The notes beneath the pieces are model-generated. The model had not been told where the DNA came from and searched no databases. It saw nothing but the letters and a program-made list of their open reading frames with translations. Below are positions 23,652 to 30,697 of a stretch of 36,320 nt of DNA, in pieces. How positions within the stretch are numbered: position 1 is the stretch's first letter; each line of letters starts with the position of its first letter. Where the stretch lies: assembly GCA_050299175.1 (NCBI GenBank), contig JBNKVM010000042.1, forward strand, positions 1 to 36,320, given 5' to 3'. The position numbers were made by a program, and so were the translations under genes. This DNA comes from JAPHTQ01 sp050299175 (GTDB lineage Bacteria > Pseudomonadota > Gammaproteobacteria > Thiohalomonadales > Thiohalomonadaceae).

Positions 23652-24126
23652 AATCCACCTTTTTTGCGTGTGGGAAAAAACAATGGCATTTCGCCATCAT
23701 CATCATTGAAAGATTATAAGGAGTCCCTGAAAGCAGAATGCTTTAAATACCGCTGCCAGTTCGGCAAAAATCGCCGTTAAATGTGGCGATGGCGAAAAAA
23801 AGCGTTGTTAATGTCGAAGATGCGAATCTCCGAATAAACGCCCACTTCCCGCACTTGGCGAGTATGCCTTTGCGGTCGTGAATGCAGCGCATGTAGAGGG
23901 CGTGCCCATTCCTAACGGTTCACCCTACAAACCTCAAAAGGATTCCCGCACATGTCCGGCATTGAATTGGATGTTGCTGCTTGATGGCTGGGTAATAGGC
24001 ATGAACTGCCAAAAGGAAAATATAAAACGGAATTTCTTGCACTGTTGTCCATAAAAGGCGGCAGAATTATCTAAAACCTATGACTTAAAATACTCCTGCC
24101 AGAAAAATAAATTATAGGACTTTGAA
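23652..24126. other. Divergent intergenic region without a recognised gene
   Basis: About 475 bases lie between the divergent cupin and TonB-receptor genes. The right half is AT-rich and should hold the receptor promoter. A stop-free stretch at about 23845-24050 reads ALGEYAFAVVNAAHVEGV but has no start codon and I do not recognise it; it could be a remnant. GGCGGCAGAATTATC at about 24057 resembles the motif found before two other genes. Confidence 0.4.
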
Positions 24127-26640
24127 ATGAATTTCAAAAAAGCTCTTCTGCCTGCGTTGATTAGTGCTGTCACAACACCTGCATTTTCGGCTGTGGACCA
24201 GAATGAAGCGGCCCAGATAGAGACTCTTGAAGAGGTTATTGTCACGGGTACGCGCCGCCAGGATCGAACGGTTACTCAATCTGTGGTTCCGATCGATGTG
24301 TTCTCATCGGAGGATCTGATCCGGCAGGGAACCTCAGATACTAACGCCTTATTCCAGGCCCTTATACCCTCTTTCAGTGTGGCCCAAAACTCCATTTCCG
24401 GGGGTACCTCGTTCGTTCGTCCACCAAACCTCCGTGGTCTTCCCCCTGACCAGACACTCGTTCTGGTGAATGGAAAACGACGACACCGGTCTGCCATGAT
24501 CAATACTGATGTTGGCGCGAATTCGTTGCTGAGTCAGGCCGTCGACCTCGCCCAAATCCCTGCAGTTGCGATCAAACGAGTTGAAGTGCTTCGCGATGGC
24601 GCATCAGCCCAATATGGCTCTGACGCTATCGCAGGTGTTATCAACATTGTCCTCAAGGACGATAATTCCGGCTTTAGCGGCGGCGGCCGTTTGGGTCAGT
24701 ATTATGCGGGTGATGGTGAAGATTATCAGCTGGCGTTTAATACCGGGTTTGCTGTCGGCGATAATGGCTTCATCAACGTCAGCGCTGAATATGTGAATGG
24801 CGGGCCTACCAGCCGGGGTACCCAGCGACCTGGTGCATTGCAACTGAGCCAGGAAAGACCAGAGCTTAACATTCCCGATCCTGTTCAGGATTGGGGTAAA
24901 ACCGAGATGGATGTGAAGCGACTTTTTGTTAACAGTGCCTTCGATATTGGCGACAGCGAGGTTTATTTTTTCGGTAACTATGGTGTCGGCGATGGCACCC
25001 AAAATTTCAACTACCGCCAACCGTTCGACACTGCAAATTTCAACCGGACCGGCCTGTTCAATGTAACCTACTACCTTGATGAACTTCCCAACGGAAATCG
25101 GGACGCGACCGGGGCGACTTTCAATTTCGCAGACATGTTACCTAACGGCTTCAAACCCATTTTCTCGGGCGAGATCGATGATATTGCTGGCACAATCGGT
25201 TTTCGCGGTCAAATGGGAGAGCTTAATTACGACTTTTCTGCCAGCCATGGTCAAAACGAGCTAAGCTTTTCCCTCGCCAACACACTTAATCCATCCTTTG
25301 GCCCGGATACACCAACCAGCTTCCACCTGGGTAAGTTTACCCAGAAAGAACAAAATCTAAATGCCGACTTCAGTTATCCTGTCGATCTTGGCTTAGCCAG
25401 TCCACTTAACGTTGCCTGGGGTGTGGAGTATCGCCGGGAAGAATACGAAATTGGCTTGGGAGACACAGCGTCCTGGTCAGCGGGCCCCTTTGCGCGCCAG
25501 GTAGTGGAAAACCCCGACGGCTCAACCTTTGTTGTCACCAGCTCTGTGGGATCGAATGGCAGCCGTGGCAAAGGCCCTCGCAGTGTTGGAACAAGTTCGC
25601 GGAAAAACTATGCCTTCTATATCGATCTTGAGACCGATGTAACCAGTGCACTCACAATTGGTGCCGCAGCACGATATGAGGACTTCAATACATTTGGCGG
25701 TACATCCAATGTCAAAGGTTCCGCCCGCTATGAACTTTCGTCGACCCTGGCGGTCAGGGGTGCGGTCAGTACGGGTTTCCATGCTCCCTCGCCAGGCCAG
25801 ACAGATACCAGCAATGTGACACTGAACTTCGAGGCCGGTAGCACGACGCCGGTGCAGACGGGTACCTATGCGGTTTCAAATCCGGCTGCGATTTATTACG
25901 GTGCGAAGGATGTAGAGCCTGAAGAGTCACTCAATTTGACTGCTGGTGTAGTGATTACACCAGCCTCGGGTATCAACCTGACGGTTGACTACTACAACAT
26001 TCGTATTGAGGATCGCCTTGGTCTGTCGAGGGCATTCTCTGTAACGTCTGACGACCGGACCGCACTTGCTGAACTCGGAGTTGCCGATGCGAATGAACTC
26101 AATCGGGTTCAGTATCTGACCAATGCCTTTGACACGCGAACCCAGGGGATCGATGCTGTGCTGACGAAGGCTATCCACACGGATAACGCAGGCACCTTCA
26201 ATACCTCGCTGAGCTTGAACTGGAATAAGACAAAGGTAATCGATCGCGACCCAGTCGTTGTCAGCGACGCGCGGGTGGCCACTCTTGAGAAAGTTCACCC
26301 AAAATTGCGTGTGAACTTGACGGAAACATGGGAAATGGGCCCGTTCTCGCTTTTGACCCGGGTTAATTACTATGACAAGTATACAGTCACGGCCAATAGC
26401 GGTGCTGCCCAGACTTTTGGTGAAGAAGTCGTTGTTGATCTTGAGGGCACTTATCAGTTCAACGATAACTTCAGTTTTTCGTTTGGTGCACAAAACCTGT
26501 TCGACAACTTCCCCGACAAGGATCTCCGTTCCATTGACCCGAACACGGGTTTGCCGGGCAATGGCAACCAGTATATCGACGTTTCACCCTTCGGCTATAA
26601 TGGCGGCTTCTGGTATATCCGAACCAATGTAGATTTCTGA
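24127..26640 (+). CDS. TonB-dependent outer-membrane receptor
   Basis: The 837-residue protein has a signal peptide (MNFKKALLPALISAVTTPAFSA), then a TonB box region (LEEVIVTGTRR near residue 36). The plug domain contains LRGLPPDQTLVLVNGKRRHR and VEVLRDGASAQYGSDAIAGV. A long beta-barrel follows, ending in an aromatic last strand (WYIRTNVDF). The plug style with LVNGKRRH and a large barrel is that of nutrient receptors common in marine gammaproteobacteria (CirA/BtuB-like or carbohydrate/peptide types) rather than a classical siderophore receptor. It has its own upstream region and a strong terminator, so it is monocistronic. It probably brings the catabolic cluster's substrate, or peptides containing it, across the outer membrane; the ligand cannot be read from sequence. 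Confidence 0.92.
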   Translation: MNFKKALLPALISAVTTPAFSAVDQNEAAQIETLEEVIVTGTRRQDRTVTQSVVPIDVFSSEDLIRQGTSDTNALFQALIPSFSVAQNSISGGTSFVRPPNLRGLPPDQTLVLVNGKRRHRSAMINTDVGANSLLSQAVDLAQIPAVAIKRVEVLRDGASAQYGSDAIAGVINIVLKDDNSGFSGGGRLGQYYAGDGEDYQLAFNTGFAVGDNGFINVSAEYVNGGPTSRGTQRPGALQLSQERPELNIPDPVQDWGKTEMDVKRLFVNSAFDIGDSEVYFFGNYGVGDGTQNFNYRQPFDTANFNRTGLFNVTYYLDELPNGNRDATGATFNFADMLPNGFKPIFSGEIDDIAGTIGFRGQMGELNYDFSASHGQNELSFSLANTLNPSFGPDTPTSFHLGKFTQKEQNLNADFSYPVDLGLASPLNVAWGVEYRREEYEIGLGDTASWSAGPFARQVVENPDGSTFVVTSSVGSNGSRGKGPRSVGTSSRKNYAFYIDLETDVTSALTIGAAARYEDFNTFGGTSNVKGSARYELSSTLAVRGAVSTGFHAPSPGQTDTSNVTLNFEAGSTTPVQTGTYAVSNPAAIYYGAKDVEPEESLNLTAGVVITPASGINLTVDYYNIRIEDRLGLSRAFSVTSDDRTALAELGVADANELNRVQYLTNAFDTRTQGIDAVLTKAIHTDNAGTFNTSLSLNWNKTKVIDRDPVVVSDARVATLEKVHPKLRVNLTETWEMGPFSLLTRVNYYDKYTVTANSGAAQTFGEEVVVDLEGTYQFNDNFSFSFGAQNLFDNFPDKDLRSIDPNTGLPGNGNQYIDVSPFGYNGGFWYIRTNVDF

Positions 26641-26671
26641 TACGGCAAGAAATTGTAAAGTCGTAAACTGC

Positions 26672-26710
26672 AAGGGCCACCGTTCCGTCGGGAACAGTGG
26701 CCCTTTTTTA
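26672..26710 (+). terminator. Rho-independent terminator after the TonB receptor
   Basis: AAGGGCCACCGTTCC (26672-26686) pairs with GGAACAGTGGCCCTT (26691-26705) with one mismatch and a GTCG loop, followed by more T. It lies 31 bases beyond the receptor stop. The leading A residues mean it could also work for the opposite strand. Confidence 0.9.
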
Positions 26711-26842
26711 TGTCGGGTTTTTCTGCAACCCTTTAGAGTGGGAAAGACGGCCAGTTCCGCGGCGTGCCAGTAACTGAACGGTTGCAATCGGTGCTGCCAG
26801 TTGAAGCGTTCGTGAAGGGGTTTGGTGAAGCGCTTTTGACAG

Positions 26843-28003
26843 TCAGATTGCCAGATGGCGTTCGACGAGAGCCACATGCAGGCGGATACCCGTTGCCAGC
26901 ACATCGTCGTTGAAGTCGTAACGGGGATGATGGAGCGGTACTTCCTCATCGCCGCGACCCTGGCCCAGCCAAATGTACGCGCCCTCGCAGGCCTGGAGCA
27001 TGAACCCGAAGTCCTCCGAGGTGAAGGCCGGCTGTGAGGCGAGTTCGGCGTGGGCAAAGCCGGCCGCAGCGGCCAAGGCTTCTTCTGCGGCGTCCGCGTT
27101 GTTGATTGTCGCCGGATAGTAGCGAATGTAATTCACCGTTACGCGTGTCTCGCTGGCCAAGGCGACTCCGTCGGCAGCGCGTCGTAGAGACTCTTCGATT
27201 CGGTCCTGCACCGCGGTATCGAAAGTGCGTACCGTGCCCACAATGCGCACGGCAGCGGGGAGGACGTTGTGCGAACTTCCTCCCTCGATCTGTGTTACGG
27301 AAAGCACCGCCGTGGACATCGGCGGGATTCGACGGGATACCAGACCGTTGAGTTGTGTGACGAGGTTGCTCGCCGCCAGGATCGCATCCGGTGTCTTGTG
27401 GGGCATGGCGGCATGGCCACCGCGCCCCTCAACCAGAATCTCAAACTTGTCGGCCGCCGCCATGATCGGCCCCGGCCGCGTCGAAACCGTCCCGGCAGGA
27501 AGGTCCGGCCAGTTGTGAAAGGCAAACACCCGGTCACAGGGGAATCGATCAAACAACCCATCCTCGACCATGGCCCGGGCGCCGGCGTGCCCCTCTTCGG
27601 CCGGCTGGAAAATGAAATGCACCGTGCCGTCGAAGCGGCGGGTACGAGCGAGATGCCGGGCGGCGCCCAGCAGCATCGTCACATGTCCGTCGTGACCGCA
27701 GCCGTGGAATACTCCCGGATTGCGGCTGGCATAGGGCAGGCCGGTCTCCTCATGGATCGGCAGCGCGTCCATATCCGCGCGCAGGCCAATGCTGCGGTCG
27801 GAATTACCCACCTTCAGGGAGGCGACGACACCAGTTTTGCCGATGCCCGTGTGTACCTCCAGCCCGAGTTCGCGCAGAGCCTCTGCAATCTTGTTGGCCG
27901 TGCGGTGTTCTTCGTAGGCAAGTTCTGGATTGGCGTGAATGTCGCGGCGAAAAGACACCAAAGGCGCCACCAGATCGTCAATTTTCCACACGTTGTCTGA
28001 CAT
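26843..28003 (-). CDS. M20 family amidohydrolase (hippurate hydrolase/aminoacylase-like)
   Basis: The 386-residue protein is an M20D metallo-amidohydrolase. It starts with LVSFRRDIHANPELAYEEHRT, has the metal-binding blocks GLRADMDALPIHEETGLPY and HGCGHDGHVTMLLGAAR, and the general-base block FQPAEEGHAGA. The dimerisation domain carries GRGGHAAMPHKTPDAI, and the C-terminal metal ligand region is FTSEDFGFML. Relatives cleave N-acyl or N-aminoacyl groups from amino acids (hippurate, N-acetyl amino acids, indole-acetyl conjugates). No signal peptide is seen, so it is cytoplasmic. It is read toward the TonB receptor, alone or with the DUF4198 gene 126 bases upstream. It could release the free amine from an acylated substrate, which is inference. 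Confidence 0.92.
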   Translation of the reverse strand: MSDNVWKIDDLVAPLVSFRRDIHANPELAYEEHRTANKIAEALRELGLEVHTGIGKTGVVASLKVGNSDRSIGLRADMDALPIHEETGLPYASRNPGVFHGCGHDGHVTMLLGAARHLARTRRFDGTVHFIFQPAEEGHAGARAMVEDGLFDRFPCDRVFAFHNWPDLPAGTVSTRPGPIMAAADKFEILVEGRGGHAAMPHKTPDAILAASNLVTQLNGLVSRRIPPMSTAVLSVTQIEGGSSHNVLPAAVRIVGTVRTFDTAVQDRIEESLRRAADGVALASETRVTVNYIRYYPATINNADAAEEALAAAAGFAHAELASQPAFTSEDFGFMLQACEGAYIWLGQGRGDEEVPLHHPRYDFNDDVLATGIRLHVALVERHLAI

Positions 28004-28129
28004 CGTTTACTCCTTCTGAAACGGATGTGCTTCTGTCGGATGGGTGACAGGCATTCATCAATGTGCCACCTGTGCATACTCTCTCCCGGGAGTGGAAGAG
28101 GGTATAGGAGCTTGCCGTCCGGGGCCGGA

Positions 28130-28912
28130 TCACTCCGGCAAATGCTGCAGAACAAAAGACAGGGTGGCGAAGTGCTCGATCTTGTCGATACGCTTCGGCT
28201 CGTCAGACGGACCTTCGTAGGTGGCGCCAATCACGTTGAGAGCCTGGTTGCGCACGGGAAAGTACACGGTTCCGTCTTCACCGGTGATCCAGGGCTGCTG
28301 GTCGGGCATAGTGACGAAATCTTGGATAACGCGGGCACCAGCTACCGGCTTGCCCTTGTAAAGAACCTTCACTTTGATCATGTCGCCGGCTTGGGCGGGC
28401 ATGTCCTCGCCGTGCAAATCGTATTTGCCGTCCTTCAGGGCGGGAGCACCATTGACGGGAATGATTTGTAGCGTCTGGCTGGGGATTTTGGGAACATTCC
28501 GCAGCATGCCACGAATATGCACGGCGTACTTCATGGTCCTTTCGGCGCTGACAGCATCGGGCACTTCGTCACGGCCCTTGGCGTGCCATTTGCCGTCCTT
28601 CGTCTTGGACCAAACACCATTGTTCATTACTGCGGACACGGCCTCCGGGTAGTCATCCCCACCCACCAGGACCATAGGGCCCGCCTTGATCAATTTGGCA
28701 TCCACCTTGTTCCAATCGCCGTCATAACCGGTTATGCCGACCATTTTGTCGAATCGCTTCACGGTGTCGAGGTCGTCGGCACCCACTCCGTACACCAGGG
28801 CGAGTTGTTTGGAACGCTCTGCAAACCAGATGCCGTGAGCATAGGCCTGACTGCCCATTAATAGGCTCACTGCGGTTGCCGATGCTGTGATAAATTTACC
28901 TAACTTTTTCAT
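28130..28912 (-). CDS. Periplasmic DUF4198 protein with predicted mature N-terminal histidine
   Basis: The 260-residue protein has a signal peptide (MKKLGKFITASATAVSLLMG, then SQAYA) with a clean cleavage site before HGIWFAERS. The mature protein would start with histidine. The rest, with a C-terminal beta-sandwich region containing GDMIKVKVLYKGKPVAGARV and GEDGTVYFPV, fits DUF4198, a family linked to nickel/cobalt/metal transport accessory proteins. A free N-terminal His is a metal-binding feature in several periplasmic copper proteins; that it binds metal here is inference. The divergently read neighbour is a CopB-type barrel, which supports a metal role. ATG 28912 is preceded by ATAGGAGT. 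Relatives are often found near TonB receptors. Confidence 0.85.
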   Translation of the reverse strand: MKKLGKFITASATAVSLLMGSQAYAHGIWFAERSKQLALVYGVGADDLDTVKRFDKMVGITGYDGDWNKVDAKLIKAGPMVLVGGDDYPEAVSAVMNNGVWSKTKDGKWHAKGRDEVPDAVSAERTMKYAVHIRGMLRNVPKIPSQTLQIIPVNGAPALKDGKYDLHGEDMPAQAGDMIKVKVLYKGKPVAGARVIQDFVTMPDQQPWITGEDGTVYFPVRNQALNVIGATYEGPSDEPKRIDKIEHFATLSFVLQHLPE

Positions 28913-28923
28913 GGTAACTCCTA

Positions 28924-29268
28924 TTAATGAAGATTTATTGGTTTTGTACGGAAGTTGAAGGTTAGTTTTCTCGTAAACATTCTGGTAACGCTTTCCTGGA
29001 TAAATGCTGCATCACCTTCCGCCTTGGTAATGATCGCCAGCACCGCTGATCCGCTGGGGATACTCGCCCCCTCAGCCACAAAACCGTTGTCCTTGATGGA
29101 GGGCAGTGCGTATTGGCTTTTTCCCACACTGTTTTCTACCGTTGAACAGTAGATCACAAGGGCTGCAGCGCTGACATCTGAATCCGGGCTCTGCGACGGC
29201 ATAAACGATGGAATTTGTCGGTCATTTCGGCAAATTTTGCCGGTGCGGTTTGGTCTTTCACAGTGCAA
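28924..29268 (-). CDS. Hypothetical small protein upstream of the DUF4198 gene
   Basis: An open frame ends 11 bases before the DUF4198 start on the same strand, so it could be the first gene of a two-gene transcript. The longest form has 114 residues; a shorter start at MPSQSPDSDV (29202) is also possible. It contains SAAALVIYCSTVENSVGKSQ and FVAEGASIPSGSAVLAIITK, with no signal peptide or membrane segment. I do not recognise a family. It may be a truncated gene rather than an intact one. Confidence 0.35.
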   Translation of the reverse strand: MHCERPNRTGKICRNDRQIPSFMPSQSPDSDVSAAALVIYCSTVENSVGKSQYALPSIKDNGFVAEGASIPSGSAVLAIITKAEGDAAFIQESVTRMFTRKLTFNFRTKPINLH

Positions 29269-29380
29269 CCCAGTCAGGCCGACAGCCGAAGCGGAACACT
29301 TAAACAGAGAGCCAGATCGAGCGATACATAATTTCGAACTCGGGGGTGGATATGGAATAAATTCTGCCGATCAAATGCGG

Positions 29381-29395
29381 AAACGGCAGATTATT
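29381..29395 (+). promoter_or_regulatory. Shared motif, copy upstream of the CopB-like gene
   Basis: AAACGGCAGATTATT occurs here, 86 bases before the CopB-like start, and again at 32964-32978, about 107 bases before the second GNAT gene. ATGC precedes both by two bases. It may be a common operator or a dispersed repeat. Confidence 0.4.
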
Positions 29396-29429
29396 GGCGG
29401 CCAGGAGTAGTAGGCTAGTCTCATTGGGT

Positions 29430-29500
29430 TAGTCATGAAGAATATCGTTTTACACTGATCTCACAGGCATCTGGTTAGTCGTGAAGAACATAGTTTTGAT
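29430..29500 (+). repeat. Duplicated start region of the CopB-like gene
   Basis: GGTTAGTCATGAAGAATATC at about 29427 is repeated with small changes 47 bases later as GGTTAGTCGTGAAGAACATA. The first copy makes a seven-codon frame, MKNIVLH, then TGA. The second copy begins the real gene with GTG and the same KNIVL residues. Confidence 0.8.
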
Positions 29501-30182
29501 ACTGCTAAGTACGCTTGCGGCTGTGCCCGCGTTTTCGAGCGAACTACACTCTGACAAGGTTGGTGCGGAATTTATGCTCGATGAATTTGAGTACCGCTCC
29601 CAACCCGGAGAGAATCCCGTGGCATGGAGCGCTGCCATTTCAGTGGGCACCGAGAACCGGCAATTGTGGTTGATTTCGGAGGGCGAGCGAACTCGCGGCA
29701 GGCTGGACAGCAACGAATTGCGGGCCTACTACAGCCACCGTATGCAGCCGGACTGGTATATCAATGTCGGTTGGCGCGGCGATATTAAGCCCGAGCCCGA
29801 ACGCAAGTGGTTCCTGTTGGGCGTGGAAGGGAGTGTGCCCTATGATATAGGGATGGCGTTTTCGCTTTATTCGGGTGACGACGGGGATACGGCTATACGT
29901 TTCGAGTTGGAGCGCGAGTTTAACCTGGCGCGCGATTGGATGTTAACGCCCCAGATTAAAGTGAATGGCTATGGGCAGAACGATCCGGAAACGGGAACCG
30001 GTTCCGGGCTGGCGGATTTTGAATTCGCCGTGCGTCTGGCCTATGAATTGTCGCCGGCGGTTGTACCTTACATCGGGGCTATTTGGGCCAAACCCTATGG
30101 GCAGACCGCCGATTACGCCCGTGCGGAAGGCGAGGGAGGCAGTACCACCCAGGTTTTATTCGGCGTCAGTCTGCAGTTCTAA
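29481..30182 (+). CDS. copB: CopB-type outer-membrane copper resistance protein
   Basis: The 233-residue protein has a signal peptide (KNIVLILLSTLAAVPAFS) and a mature barrel. Segments such as LWLISEGERTRGRLDSNELR, SHRMQPDWYINVGWRGD, FLLGVEGSVPYDIGMAFSLY and the C-terminal SPAVVPYIGAIWAKPYGQTA, ending LFGVSLQF, match the CopB family (PF05275). It lacks the long Met/His-rich N-terminal region of classical CopB, so it is a short form. The start codon appears to be GTG; an ATG in the duplicated leader 47 bases upstream is in a frame that stops after 7 codons. No copA is next to it, but a DUF4198 gene is divergently placed. It probably sits in the outer membrane and binds or limits copper. Confidence 0.85.
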   Translation: MKNIVLILLSTLAAVPAFSSELHSDKVGAEFMLDEFEYRSQPGENPVAWSAAISVGTENRQLWLISEGERTRGRLDSNELRAYYSHRMQPDWYINVGWRGDIKPEPERKWFLLGVEGSVPYDIGMAFSLYSGDDGDTAIRFELEREFNLARDWMLTPQIKVNGYGQNDPETGTGSGLADFEFAVRLAYELSPAVVPYIGAIWAKPYGQTADYARAEGEGGSTTQVLFGVSLQF

Positions 30183-30184
30183 TA

Positions 30185-30268
30185 TATACCCTATCGTTGC
30201 ATAAATTTTCGGCCCAGGACCGCTCTAAAAGGTCCTGAACTCGAAAATTTATGCAACGATAGGGTATA
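30185..30268. repeat. 84-bp palindromic element with 27-bp perfect inverted repeats
   Basis: TATACCCTATCGTTGCATAA and the next 7 bases (30185-30211) are repeated perfectly in reverse complement at 30242-30268. The centre contains a further AGGACC/GGTCCT hairpin. It starts just after the CopB stop and could stop transcription from either side. Its other edge cuts an istA start, so it looks like a small mobile palindrome. Confidence 0.85.
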
Positions 30269-30384
30269 GTCGTAGCACGTCTTTGATTTTACGCATTGTT
30301 TAACTTCTTCGATCTCACCGACCCCACTCCTCGCAGTCAAACAGGCGGGAGAGTTGCCGGAAGTTATTTCGTGCACGACCCTTA
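30267..30384 (-). pseudogene. istA: IS21-family left-end fragment with first istA codons
   Basis: On the minus strand the sequence starts with TAAGGGTCGTGCACGAAATA (30384 inward). It continues to an ATG at 30296 that opens MRKIKDVLRL, the typical first residues of IS21-family transposase IstA. After ten codons the sequence runs into the 84-bp palindrome and stops (reading YPIVA, then TAA). The remainder of istA and all of istB are absent. A second copy of the terminal 27 bases is at 32890. The element name cannot be given. Confidence 0.7.
30358..30384 (+). repeat. 27-bp direct repeat, copy A (insertion-sequence end)
   Basis: The 27 bases beginning CGGAAGTTATTTCGTGCACG are identical to those at 32890-32916 and in the same orientation. 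They flank the siderophore-type receptor gene. This copy is the tip of the IS21-like fragment. Confidence 0.9.
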
Positions 30385-30571
30385 ACTGGCGGTGGAGCCG
30401 TTTCGATTCCTGTTTCAGCATTTTCTGCCAATTTGTGTCCCACTTTAAAATATTTGACGGTCTGAGCAGTCTTATTTGAGGCAATATTTTCCGCAATAAG
30501 TTGTAGTCTATTAAATAGAGCGGAGCATGTGTATGACCTGCGTACGCAAACAGATTACACCCTATGAACAA

Positions 30572-30627
30572 CACGGATGAGAAAACACGGATGAGAAAGC
30601 ACGGATGAGAAAGCACGGATGAGAGCC
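30572..30627 (+). repeat. Four tandem 14-bp units upstream of the siderophore receptor
   Basis: CACGGATGAG recurs at 30572, 30586, 30600 and 30614, exactly 14 bases apart, with spacers AAAA, AAAG, AAAG and AGCC. The array ends about 70 bases before the receptor start, in or near its promoter. It may be polymorphic by slippage. Confidence 0.9.
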
Positions 30628-30697
30628 CCCGTGGAGAACTATTATAAAATGTAGATTATAGCTACCTCCACATTACCCTCACTGGAGAGACATCATC

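Noticed and set aside
23845..24050. Small gene between cupin and TonB receptor
   Set aside because: A stop-free stretch exists but lacks a start codon and ribosome site, and I recognise no family.
30191..30616. Minus-strand frame of 141 codons before the siderophore receptor
   Set aside because: It runs through an IS end, tandem repeats and the 84-bp palindrome in a frame different from istA; no family similarity.
30572..30627. Possible CRISPR array
   Set aside because: Units are 14 bp with 4-base variable parts; there are no spacers and no cas genes.
30628..30697. Fur box in the siderophore-receptor promoter
   Set aside because: The AT-rich stretch has no convincing match to the 19-bp consensus by eye.
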